A DNA stretch of 64,000 bases, from NCBI RefSeq assembly GCF_009830105.1, contig NZ_WURB01000018.1, positions 1 through 64,000 of the forward strand. The letters are read 5' to 3'. This DNA comes from Microvirga makkahensis (GTDB taxonomy: Bacteria; Pseudomonadota; Alphaproteobacteria; Rhizobiales; Beijerinckiaceae). Position 1 is the stretch's first letter. Every line of letters starts with the position of its first letter. Position numbers and translations under genes: made by a program. The notes under the pieces were generated by a model that had not been told where the DNA came from, made no database searches, and saw only the letters and a program-made list of their open reading frames with translations. Of this stretch, positions 1-8,704 are shown piece by piece.

Positions 1-1
1 A

Positions 2-112
2 CGCGGCGGTATCCGTATCGTGGACCAAGCGGGCCTCGAAGGGGTGGCCTGCGAGTGCTACCGGAAGATCCGTCAGAGCTATGCCAAGGTGCTGCCCGTC
101 ACATCCGCCTGA
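2..112 (+). CDS. C-terminal end of an unidentified protein (partial)
   Basis: An open frame enters from the left edge and stops with TGA at 110-112, giving about 36 residues that contain a Cys-Glu-Cys-Tyr stretch and end in Val-Thr-Ser-Ala. I do not recognise the family. The opposite strand is also fairly open here, so the coding assignment is uncertain. What follows is decayed DNA, so this may itself be the tail of a remnant. Confidence 0.25.
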   Translation, partial: RGGIRIVDQAGLEGVACECYRKIRQSYAKVLPVTSA

Positions 113-516
113 TCGGACTGGAGCGAAAGGCTGCAAAGGCAGACGTGCTGGGCTATCAGGGCTCGCACGGCTCCCCAGAACCATGCTCTGGCCCCGGTGC
201 ATGGCCCAGTTCAGCAGCAGCCGCTCGTGATCGGCCCCATGCGGCGGACGAAGGAGGCGCTCGAGAATGTGGGCCGGAACGTACGCGTTCGTCCGTCTGG
301 CGAACGCCTGCTCAAGCCTCTCGGTCAAGGTCATCGCCGCAACACCGACGGCTCCGGCCACAAGGCCGCGGGTTGGATGGCCGTTCCCGTTGCGCCGAGA
401 TTCAGGGCGACTCGGTTTTGCTTTGTGACATGGCGGCCAGCAGCTTGCATATTATCCTATACCGTCCGATGGGCGGAGCGGCAGATCCTCTCGGCGACCA
501 ACCTTACAATGAGAAC
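113..516. other. Stretch without a supported gene
   Basis: Both strands have medium-length open frames of the kind random GC-rich DNA gives. The minus strand at about 180-330 has protein-like composition, but I cannot name a family or find a start with a ribosome binding site. It lies between a partial gene and a decayed binding-protein gene, so it is probably old degraded sequence. Confidence 0.4.
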
Positions 517-1498
517 TCATTCGATCACGTCGTCCGCAAGCGCGAGCAACATCGGCGGAACCGTCAGGCCCAATGTTCCCGCCACCTTGAGGTTGATGAA
601 GAGCTCCAGTTTCGCGGGCTGCTCAACCGGCAAGTCACCCGGCTTGGCGCCTCTCAGGATCTTGTCCACGAAAGCAGGCGCGCGGCGGCACATGCAACCT
701 GATCGGGGCCATAGGACATCAACGCGCCCCCATCGAACGTCTCCCTTGACCACACCGCCAGCGGCAGGCGGCGGGCAAGGGCCAGCTTCCCGACAAGGAA
801 CCGATGCTGGTAGACCAAACCGTCCCCATTGATCGTCACCGCCTGCATGCCAGCCTCAGCCATGGCCTCGAAGGCGCGCTCCAGTTCATCGGGCGAGCGT
901 GCTTCGAACGTGACGCTCTCAAGACCCAGTTCAATTGCCGCGGCGTCAGGGACCCGTCTGTACAAGGGCGCCGGTTGCGAAGTGGGATTGACGAGCAAAG
1001 CAATCCGGGACAGGTCCTCTCTCATGGACTTGAGGTTTGCAGGCGCTTGGAGTCGATATCGGCCCCGAAGGTGGACAGCCCCGTCATGTTCCTCCCCGGT
1101 CGCGCGAGGCTGTCGGCGAAACCACTGCCCACGGGATCGGGAACGCCCATGAAGACAACAGGGATCGTGCTGGTCGCGTTCTTGGCATAAGGTGCCGTCT
1201 GCGGGCCCACTATCACCAGCACGTCAACCTCGAGCCCAATCAGCTCGGCTGTCGGGCTCCGGAAGCGCTCAGGCGCTTCGCCGGCGAACCGATGCTCGAG
1301 GGCTATGTTGTGTCTGTCCACATAGCCGAGGTCCCGGAAGCCCTCGACAAGAGCCGTGTAGTACACTCCCTGCGCCTCGGCACTGGCGGCGTGCCAGAGA
1401 ACACCGACGCGAGGAATCCTGCCAGACTGCCCGCGAGCGACGCCTGGCTGAGCGAGTGTTGCCGCGCAGATCAGCGAAAGAAACTCTCGCCGCCTCAT
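517..1498 (-). pseudogene. ABC-type solute-binding protein (PF04392 family), frameshifted
   Basis: Three consecutive minus-strand frames give one protein of the PF04392 periplasmic binding family, which normally has about 320-330 residues. The first part starts at 1498 with MRRREFLSL, a twin-arginine-like signal, and runs through a GVLWH segment to about 1025. The frame then shifts, and a second part carries the LLVNPTS and INGDGL segments. A second shift near 700 leads to the family-typical C-terminus ([18 protein letters not shown], then [16 protein letters not shown]) with its stop at 517. Two frameshifts make a working product unlikely. A second, truncated member of the family lies at 1756 on the other strand, so this end of the window holds two dead paralogues. 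Confidence 0.8.
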
Positions 1499-1755
1499 TG
1501 GACCACCTCGCCAGATACTCATGGGAGTCTGCATGCACGTAAGGCGGCATGATGTTACCCCTGCGGCGAACCCGGCGCCAGTCACTCCGATCCGCCTCGA
1601 ACATACGTCAGCGGGTGTATTCTTCGAAACTCCAACTCGGCTCTGCTAAGGTCCGCCTACCCATCAATGCACTCAAGGCGTCAATGAGGATCTGTCTGGC
1701 GAACGCCGAGTAGAGTAGGCTTGCTCCTTCAAATGCGAAAAGAGGAGACTTCCCG

Positions 1756-2529
1756 ATGGGCCGCTCTCCATGCTTCGCTGCGCTTGCCTTGGTCCCGCTC
1801 GCCTCGGGTGTGGCAGCCCAGACGCCCGCCGAAACGGTCCATCTTGGGATGCTGTATCCCGTCCGGTGTGCCGGTTCCGGCCACACCGCCTTCGAGGACG
1901 AACTGCGCAAACTCGGCTGGATCGAGGGCCACAATCTCACCATCGAGCGGCGGGCCTTGGAGGGCCCCTATGAGCGCGCGTCTGAGCTGGCTGCCGAAAT
2001 CGTTCGGTCACGATCCGACCTTATCGTCGGCCCGAGCGCACCAATAGCCCGAGCCCTCAAGGGCGCCACATCGGAGATCCCTATTGCGTTCTCCTTCGTG
2101 GCCAATCCCTTCCAAATTGGTCTGGTGCAAAGTCTGGCCCACCCAGAGCACAATGTCACCGGGGTGGCCCCGATCACACCCGGCGCATTCTTAGCCAGGC
2201 GGTTCGAGATCTTGCGGGAGCTTCTGCCCCAAGCCCAAAGGGCGGCGGTGCTGGTGAACCCTGCGAACGACGACCATCGCCTTGCCCTGGCACGCGAAGT
2301 ATCCATGGTCATCCAACCGGGGCTGCGAGTTGATGTGATTGAGATACGCGCCCCCGGGGACATTCCTGAAGCCATCGAGAAAGCCAAGATGCTTCATGCG
2401 GAGGGGGTGTTGGTTCTGGGCGATGCGATCCTTGGTCCTGCCCCCACAAACTGGTCCATCGGAAGGTCAACTTTTCCGGGCATTCTGATCCCTGAGAAGG
2501 GTCGGCGCCATGAAGAAGACGCGCTATAG
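1756..2529 (+). pseudogene. ABC-type solute-binding protein (PF04392 family), truncated by an IS3 element
   Basis: The frame opens at an ATG preceded by a GAGGAG ribosome binding site and begins with a Sec-type leader (roughly 22 residues, ending AAQ). It follows the PF04392 family through the LGMLYPV, LGWIEGHNLTIE and LVNPAND segments. Similarity ends around residue 230, at LGDAILGPAP, where the family should continue for about 90 residues to a conserved end. The last 25 or so codons are foreign and run into the IS3 orfA at 2510. The first lobe and part of the second remain; the hinge and C-terminal helix are missing, so the product is probably not functional. Confidence 0.75.
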
Positions 2530-2745
2530 GGAAGAGCAGATCGCCTTTGCGCTGCGCCAAGCCGAAAGCGGCACGCCGGTGGCCGAGGTGATCCGCCGGA
2601 CGGGCATCACCGAGCCCACCTTCTACCGCTGGAAAAGCAGTTCGCCGACATGGGCGTGACCGAGATCCGCCAGCTCAAGAAGCTCGTGGCGGATCCAGCC
2701 CTGGACAAGACGATGCTGCAGGACGTGCTCAGAAGAAAGAGGTGA
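2510..2745 (+). mobile_element. IS3-family transposase orfA remnant
   Basis: The frame from ATG 2510 starts MKKTRYREEQIAFALRQAE and continues with the helix-turn-helix typical of IS3-family (IS407-like) OrfA, up to FYRWK. One base is then missing: in that frame translation stops at 2657, while the next frame continues the family sequence (QFADMGVTEIRQLKKL, then LDKTMLQDVL) to 2745. Relative to the family an internal EEENRKLK-like stretch is also gone. No OrfB follows. This is the fragment that broke the binding-protein gene at 1756. Confidence 0.8.
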
Positions 2746-2789
2746 AGCCCCTGGTTTTCGCCGCTCCCCAGGAGCGGATCAAAGACCGC

Positions 2790-3331
2790 AGGGGAGAATG
2801 CAATGAGACCGGGCCACTTACGGCGCTCGGCGGCTTGGCACCGAACACCTTCGCTCAACAAACTCACGACGCCCGGAACGTTGCGTAGCCCGTGGATGGC
2901 ACATCGGGCAGGACCAATACTGGTCAACTGCTCGCCAAGGAAAGCGCAGTGTACCTCGGATCTGGCCCCCTTCATCCAGAAACCGCTGATCGCCAGGTCG
3001 CGACCACACGTCAGCGCGAGCCGCACGGCCTCGCCCTGAAGTTCGTGAGGCGTGTACGGGACGTGGAGATCCTCCTGCGTCATTCTTTCCATTATTCGAA
3101 GCAATCCAACCAGCGGACGCACGGAAGGATCACCAAGCGATCAAAATAACGGCCTTTGAACACCTTGCGCCCTCGGAGCTGGCCGGAGGCGCAAGCGTAA
3201 TCGAGTTGCCAAACGGTTCGCAGCAGATCCATTCTCTCGCCCTCCATTCGGCCTGAAAGCCACACATCAGGATGGTCGCTTCTCAGGAGGGCAGGCCAAA
3301 GCAACTTGACATCAGCAGTCGTGTGATTCAT
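2790..3331 (-). pseudogene. Frameshifted hypothetical gene
   Basis: A minus-strand frame beginning at 3331 (MNHTTADVKLLWPALL) stops at 3092, but the neighbouring frame continues smoothly from about 3120 (VGLLRIMERMTQEDLHVPYTP) to beyond 2800. Joined they would give a soluble protein of about 170 residues with even composition. I do not recognise a family. The single frame change, the poor ribosome binding site and the setting between IS debris suggest a dead gene. It could also be two unrelated spurious frames. Confidence 0.3.
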
Positions 3332-3492
3332 CTCGCTCGTTGCTAGAACATCGTAAGCAGAGGCCGAACATATTCCGCATCGGCATCTGCGTTCTGCGCA
3401 ATTTCATGACGATCATGCGGCTCTTCTATTGAGACCGCACGGGTTTTGCGATTGAGGCCGCTCCTTCCAGGGCCGCACAGAAAGGTTTTGCT

Positions 3493-5130
3493 TTGACGAC
3501 ATTGTATATTTCTCCAACTGGATCCGGCACGAAAGATGGATCCAATTGGGCCAATTCAGGCCCGATTTCCAGCCTTTCGAGCTTCATCGCCAAGGCCGGC
3601 CCGAATGGTGAGGTTCTTCTACGCGCCGATCAGGGTGCCTATCAGGTGACCGGTCAGACAACGATCAGGACTGGCGGCGAAGCAGGAGCGCCCGTCACCA
3701 TCCGTGGGGTGGACGCGACCGGCAAGCCTATGAATGCGCAGTTCGTCGGTACGCGGGCGACCGACTGGACAACGGGCAAACCGGAAGGGACAGAAGTCTT
3801 CCGTCTCTTGGCCGGCGCCGACCACCTCAAGTTCCAGAATATGGCGTTCAAGAACATCGGCAATGGCGCCTTCCGGATTGGCGCCGACATCAAGGATCTC
3901 ACTCTTGAGCACATGCAGGCGGACAATGTGAGGCGCTTCCTTGAGGATACGATCTCGAGCGGCTATGCGAGCGCCAGTGTCGATGGGCTCACAGTGAGAG
4001 CGGTGAGCATCAACAAGTTCTCGCAGAACGCAATCAAGCTCAGGTACGATAGCCGCAACATTCTCATTGAGGATGTCACGGGTCGCGGTGACGCGAACAC
4101 ACCAGAGAAGTATGTGCAAGGTATCGCGCTTGATGACACGGCGCACAATGTCGTCTTCAGAAACGTCGTGATGCAAGGCAGCAACGCACGTGGATCGAGT
4201 ACCGAGTACTGGAATGGCGACGGCTTCACGACAGAGTCCGGAAACTACAATATTCGGTTCGAAAACACGGTAGCATCCGGCAGCACGGATGCCGGCTATG
4301 ATCTCAAATCCAGTGATACGGTTCTTATCAACACAATTGCGGAAGGCAACAACCGCAATTACCGTTTCTGGAGCACGTCGATCACGATGGAAGACGGACA
4401 GAGCCGAGATCCTCACCACTTCGGTGGCAGTGCCTCGACTGATCATGTCTGGCTGGCCGCCAGCGCCCATGCGAAAATCAACGGCGGCTCAATTCTGGAC
4501 CAGAATGCCAGCATAACCGTGTTCAATCTATGGAAGACCGGCGCGCTCCTAGAGGTCAACGGCACAAAGATTAGCACAAGCGGAAGGCTATCCGGATTAG
4601 GATCCGGCTCCCAGGTTCTCCTGACTACGGCCACCGCACCTGAGGAAGCTCCCTCCCCGCAGACGATCATGGGCACGGCGGGACATGACGAACTGAACGG
4701 CACCGCGGGCGGCGACTTGATCAGTGGCTTGGCGGGCAACGATACGCTGTCCGGCGGGGCAGGAAGCGACAGGCTGACTGGCGGCACCGGTCGGGACATC
4801 CTCTCTGGCGGAAGTGGACAGGACATATTCTGCTTCAATGCCACGCGTGAGTCGGGATCTTCTAAAACGGTCGACACGATCAAGGATTTCGTACTTGGGG
4901 AGGACAAGATCGACTATTCGGTGATCGACGCGGATGTGAAGAGCGTGGGCAATCAGTCCTTCGCGTTCATCGGCAGCGCTAAGTTCAGCAAGACCGCCGG
5001 TGAGTTGCGCGCTTTCAGCGTCAACGGCGTCACGGAAATCCACGGCGACGTGGATGGAGACGGCCATGTCGATATCTGCGTCAAGCTGAGCGGCACCTTC
5101 CAGCTGAGCACTCAGGACTTCATCCTCTAG
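3493..5130 (+). CDS. Beta-helix protein with RTX calcium-binding repeats, probably exported by type I secretion
   Basis: This 545-residue protein starts at a TTG preceded by AGAAAGG at 3480-3486. It has no Sec leader. Residues 1 to about 375 are rich in N, G, S, T and hydrophobic repeats (FRNVVM, IRFENT, NGDGFTTESG), the pattern of a right-handed parallel beta-helix such as polysaccharide lyases or epimerases. From about residue 395 come glycine/aspartate nonapeptide repeats (GTAGHDELNG, GLAGNDTLSG, GGTGRDILSG), which bind calcium and usually precede a type I secretion signal. The N-terminal part is paralogous to the product of 15508. In an EPS locus it may cut, modify or bind the polymer outside the cell. 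The substrate is unknown, and no dedicated type I exporter lies in the window. Confidence 0.82.
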   Translation: MTTLYISPTGSGTKDGSNWANSGPISSLSSFIAKAGPNGEVLLRADQGAYQVTGQTTIRTGGEAGAPVTIRGVDATGKPMNAQFVGTRATDWTTGKPEGTEVFRLLAGADHLKFQNMAFKNIGNGAFRIGADIKDLTLEHMQADNVRRFLEDTISSGYASASVDGLTVRAVSINKFSQNAIKLRYDSRNILIEDVTGRGDANTPEKYVQGIALDDTAHNVVFRNVVMQGSNARGSSTEYWNGDGFTTESGNYNIRFENTVASGSTDAGYDLKSSDTVLINTIAEGNNRNYRFWSTSITMEDGQSRDPHHFGGSASTDHVWLAASAHAKINGGSILDQNASITVFNLWKTGALLEVNGTKISTSGRLSGLGSGSQVLLTTATAPEEAPSPQTIMGTAGHDELNGTAGGDLISGLAGNDTLSGGAGSDRLTGGTGRDILSGGSGQDIFCFNATRESGSSKTVDTIKDFVLGEDKIDYSVIDADVKSVGNQSFAFIGSAKFSKTAGELRAFSVNGVTEIHGDVDGDGHVDICVKLSGTFQLSTQDFIL

Positions 5131-5180
5131 ACTGTGTGGACACGTATCTGATCTATAAGATACTTTCAGTGATCGTGACG

Positions 5181-5206
5181 ACGGCGAGGCAGTTTCTCGC
5201 CGTTTT
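5181..5206 (+). terminator. Rho-independent terminator of the beta-helix/RTX gene
   Basis: An 8-bp perfect stem (ACGGCGAG with CTCGCCGT) encloses the loop GCAGTTT and is followed at once by TTTTC. It lies 51 bases after the stop codon at 5130, a convincing end for a single-gene transcript. Confidence 0.7.
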
Positions 5207-5329
5207 CTCATAGCGCATTGAGACCTGTCTGGGCTCAGAGAAGCAGCATTCAGCCAGGTGCCTCTACCTCTGGGCATAGAAGTGGTGATCGAGCGGGACT
5301 TTTGCGGGCTCTGGAGGGGCTGCTGGGAC

Positions 5330-5741
5330 TGACAACCTTGGCGCCTTTTCTGGCGATCGCCGCGCGCAGACGATCGCTGTCTTAGGCTGCCACGGGAGCG
5401 CCCCAGGGCGTGACCTTCAGCCCTCTTTCTTGCGTCCGCAGCGTGTTGGTGGGCGCGCATGATGATGGGATCGACGATCGGATGCCAGCAGTCGGGATCA
5501 TCCGACATGGCTGCGAAGATGCTCTACCTCACCCTTCTTGCTCCAGCGGCTGAAGCGGCGGAGCACGCTCCTCCACTCCCCGGAGATCTCGGGCAGGTCG
5601 CGCTAGGACAAGCTGGTATGCACAATCTCCGCAGCACCGCCTCCACGAACATGCAGTTATCGCAGCTCGACGAACCGCGTGTGCGCTCATCGCCAATGAA
5701 GTAGGGCGACTCCGCCTCCATTGTTCGTCGCTCAGGATCAG
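5330..5741 (-). mobile_element. IS5-family (IS427-like) transposase remnant
   Basis: Minus-strand fragments in shifting frames recall an IS5-family transposase. Near 5741 there is LILSDEQW, the usual N-terminus of these enzymes. Then comes FVEAVL followed by a Pro/Gly-rich segment. From 5508 downward there is MSDDPD, then IIMRAHQHAADARK and HALGRSRG, matching the family segment around the first catalytic aspartate. Several frameshifts and substitutions separate the pieces, and the remaining catalytic core is missing. It is inactive. Confidence 0.65.
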
Positions 5742-6287
5742 ACGGTCCAGAGCACCCGGGACCGCCTCCTGGAAGCAGCCTTGAATCATGATCCGCCCAT
5801 CAAGTATGTCCGAAGAGCCCGCACGATCTAGCGCATTGTGCGGCCCTTCGGTTGCGCGCCGAACGTTGCGCTGGTCTGCTCGGTAATACCGAGGTAATAC
5901 CTTTGAAGTATCCGTTCTTTTGCCGAGCCTACCGTCAAATCATTCCGTTGACTTTCGCTAGCATCTGCCAAGCTTTCCTGTATTTGATCATCAGTCGCCC
6001 CAAGGTGTTATCCAGGTATTGACAATCAATGCAGTAGGGTGTCATCTCTTCGAGAGAAGCTCGGCCCGAATTTGCCTTTGACTGGATTGTTTATCTGTAA
6101 ATCAGTACCTTGTTTCAGGACAGGCCGAACTTTATTGACTCGCAACTAGGTCTGGATGACCAAAACGTTCCTAGTCTCGGCGCAGCCCGCAAATGGCATG
6201 TACCCATAGCCCAGCGTAGCGTGAATCATATCGGGAAGCGGCAGGATGGAGATGCCCTCTCGTTTTTGATTGAGCAAAGGCGAAATT
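5742..6287 (+). promoter_or_regulatory. Intergenic region with a candidate promoter for the EPS export gene
   Basis: I see no gene here. It is more AT-rich than its surroundings, as expected upstream of an operon. A TTGACA hexamer at 6019-6024 is followed 17 bases later by only a poor -10-like sequence (TCATCT at 6042-6047), so the promoter is tentative. The export gene 6288 lies about 240 bases further on, leaving room for a long leader or regulator sites. Confidence 0.3.
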
Positions 6288-7580
6288 ATGCGCTCCAAAT
6301 TCTCGACATTTTGCGGCTTGGTCTGCGCGATTGGGATGCTCGTCCTCCCGATCCGCGCGACGGCCGACGATTATCGTCTCGGACCGCAAGACAAATTACG
6401 CATCAAAGTTGTTGAGTGGCGGACTGACAAGGCCGAATATTTCGATTGGGCGGTCTTCGCCAACGAGTATTCTGTCAGCGCCTCAGGAACCGTCTCCCTG
6501 CCGCTCATCGGAAGCCTGCCTGCGGCCGGAAGGACAACGGAAGAGTTCGCGACGTCCATTGCCGAGACATTGCAGCAGCGAGCCGGGCTTTCACGCCGGC
6601 CGGAAGCTACCATCGAGATCGTCCAGTATAGGCCGATCTATGTAGTTGGAGCCGTACAGAACTCGGGCGAGTATCCGTATCGGCCCGGGTTGACTGTCCT
6701 GCAGGCAATCGGCTTGGCGGGAGGCGTTCTCCAACAGGTGGGGATGGAGGCCGGCCGCATGGAGAAAGACAGAATTACGGCGCAGGGAGTTCACGAAAGT
6801 GCACGCCTTGAGGCCCGTCGATTGCTGGTCCGCCGTGCGCGGCTCGCCGCCGAGCTCGACGGGACCATGCAGATCGCGACACCCGAGGAACTGCGCAACG
6901 ATGCCGAAGTCGCGCGCCTGATCGCCGATGAAACGGCTGTTATGAATGCCCGCAGTGAAGCGTTGAAGTCACAGCTCCTAGCCTATTCTGAAATCAGAAG
7001 CCTGTTCTCTAGGGAAGTCGAGGCGCTTGAGCAAAAGATCGAGGTCCAGAACAGGCAAATTACCATGGCCCGTCGAGAGCAGCAGACTGTCAGCGCCTTG
7101 GTGGCTAAAGGCTTGGCGGTCAGTTCCCGTGAATTCGGCCTCGAACGCACGTTAGCGGATCTTGAGAGCAAGCTGCTCGACTACACGACCGCCGTCCTCC
7201 GCGCACGACAGGAGATCAGCAAGGCGGAACGCGCCGCAGCCGACTTGAAGGCCGAGCGGAAGGCCCAAATCGTCGCTGACAAGCAGGATACCGAAGCGCA
7301 GATCGATCAATCTAAGGCACGTCTCGCGACTTCCCTGAGTCTCATCAATGAGGCGACGGTCACCATGTCACAGTTCCTCTTCGACAAGACGGCTGCCAGG
7401 CCGACGACGGTGTTCTCTATCATCCGCCGGGTTGGCGGCAGTACCGTCAAGTCCGTCGCCGACGAATCCGCAACGATCGAGCCCGGGGATGTCGTGCAGG
7501 TCGATCAGGCCGTCGGAGAGCCCGCTTCATCCGGGCAGTCCAGCATAAGCGCTGCCAGCAAGGACTCCGTCACACGATAA
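6288..7580 (+). CDS. Outer-membrane polysaccharide export protein, Wza/ExoF-like
   Basis: I place the start at ATG 6288 because AAAGG sits 7 bases before it; an in-frame TTG at 6270 lacks a good site. The 430-residue product has a signal peptide (about 26 residues, cut after RATA), then a poly-export domain (YRLGPQDKLRIKVVEW, then SVSASGTVSLPLIG), then an SLBB-type segment (YVVGAVQNSGEYPYRPG). Residues from about 175 to 340 are rich in A, E, R, K and L and should form a long coiled coil. This architecture is that of rhizobial ExoF, a periplasmic/outer-membrane partner of the ExoP-type kinase. Its partner would be the kinase at 11395. It probably helps form the channel through which the EPS leaves. 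Confidence 0.85.
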   Translation: MRSKFSTFCGLVCAIGMLVLPIRATADDYRLGPQDKLRIKVVEWRTDKAEYFDWAVFANEYSVSASGTVSLPLIGSLPAAGRTTEEFATSIAETLQQRAGLSRRPEATIEIVQYRPIYVVGAVQNSGEYPYRPGLTVLQAIGLAGGVLQQVGMEAGRMEKDRITAQGVHESARLEARRLLVRRARLAAELDGTMQIATPEELRNDAEVARLIADETAVMNARSEALKSQLLAYSEIRSLFSREVEALEQKIEVQNRQITMARREQQTVSALVAKGLAVSSREFGLERTLADLESKLLDYTTAVLRARQEISKAERAAADLKAERKAQIVADKQDTEAQIDQSKARLATSLSLINEATVTMSQFLFDKTAARPTTVFSIIRRVGGSTVKSVADESATIEPGDVVQVDQAVGEPASSGQSSISAASKDSVTR

Positions 7581-7728
7581 CGACCACCGCTCAGCAGAGA
7601 AGCAACTCATCGGAGAAATCCCAATGAACAGTCCTGTGAGGTAACGTAGGTCGCACAGCGGGAAGGTTCGTAGGAAGGGTTCGAAGGAGAACAATTACGC
7701 CTACGCAGACATTTAGAGGAACAGCGGC

Positions 7729-8619
7729 ATGAGACAGATCTCAACGGAAGGGCTCGAAAAGCCGGCCAATGTCAATGCCGGTGCAGTCCCAATGTTGCAG
7801 TGGCTGCGCATTGAGGACCTGCTGGTTGATCCAGCGTATCAAAGACCAATTGTCGGTCAGGGTCGACGCAATGTCATGCGAATTGCGAAAGCCTTCTCCT
7901 GGTCCTGCTTCTCCCCTGTTGTGGTCTCGCCCGTCGAAGGGGGAAAGTTCGTCATCATCGATGGGCAACATCGGACCACAGCCGCTGCGCTCATCGGATT
8001 CGACAGCGTTCCCTGCCAGGTGGTCATTGCGTCGCGCGAGCAGCAAGCGGCTGCCTTCAAGGCCATCAACGGAATTACCGTGCCGATCTCACCGATGGCC
8101 TTGCATGCCGCCGCCGTTGTGGCACGCGAGCCTTGGGCAATCGACACCGCCGATATTTGCCTCAGAGCCGAGGTCGAGCTCCTTCGGTATCCACTTCCTG
8201 TCGAGCGTCAACGCGCCGGGCAGACTATGGCCGTTGGCGCGATCACGCAATGTCTGAAGCGCTTCGGTCCGGACACGTTGATTACGGCTCTTCAATGCGT
8301 CACCCAGACGGTGAACAACATACCCGGGGCCCTCACATCCCGCATGATCCGCGCGCTGTGCGAAGTTCTCCACAGCAATCCTTATTGGAGAGAAAGCGGG
8401 CTTGCCCTGTTGGAGGCCTTCGACACGATCGAGCTTGCTGCGATCCAAACGAGAGCGGCAATGTATGCCGGAACGATGCGTATCAGCCAAGTCGATAGCA
8501 TCAGGGACCAAATACGCGCGGAACTCAACCGATTGCTCCCAACGCCGGAGGTTGAAATCTCTATGCATTCTCCGCCCGGGAGCACCCGACAGATGAGCGC
8601 GCTGTCCGAAAGACACTGA
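7729..8619 (+). CDS. ParB/Srx-like domain protein of unknown role inside the EPS locus
   Basis: The 296-residue protein has a ParB N-terminal-like fold signature. An LRIEDLLVDPAYQRP opening resembles the ParB box I region, and IIDGQHRTTAA at residues 76-86 matches the conserved G-x-x-R loop that binds nucleotide (CTP in ParB, ATP in sulfiredoxin). The C-terminal 190 residues look helical and carry no helix-turn-helix I can identify. It lies between the export protein and the polymerase, in the same direction, with a GAGGA site before its ATG. No parA or parS is nearby, so chromosome partition is unlikely. A nucleotide-dependent regulator is possible, but nothing in the sequence proves a link to EPS beyond position. 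Confidence 0.65.
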   Translation: MRQISTEGLEKPANVNAGAVPMLQWLRIEDLLVDPAYQRPIVGQGRRNVMRIAKAFSWSCFSPVVVSPVEGGKFVIIDGQHRTTAAALIGFDSVPCQVVIASREQQAAAFKAINGITVPISPMALHAAAVVAREPWAIDTADICLRAEVELLRYPLPVERQRAGQTMAVGAITQCLKRFGPDTLITALQCVTQTVNNIPGALTSRMIRALCEVLHSNPYWRESGLALLEAFDTIELAAIQTRAAMYAGTMRISQVDSIRDQIRAELNRLLPTPEVEISMHSPPGSTRQMSALSERH

Positions 8620-8704
8620 AGGCGGGGCTCGCCCGCGGGCCTGATGCTCGAGATCTTCCACCAGGGGAATTACCTGATGGGTAGCTTGCCGGAGGCCGAT
8701 GAGA

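Noticed and set aside
4660..5130. RTX repeats as a sign of a haemolysin toxin
   Set aside because: The rest of the protein is a beta-helix without toxin, acylation or pore segments, and its paralogue lies in the same EPS locus; RTX here only indicates calcium binding and type I export.
8600..8640. GC-rich hairpin after the ParB-like gene as a terminator
   Set aside because: The stem GCGGG/CCCGC is short, no T-run follows and the next gene starts within 90 bases in the same direction.
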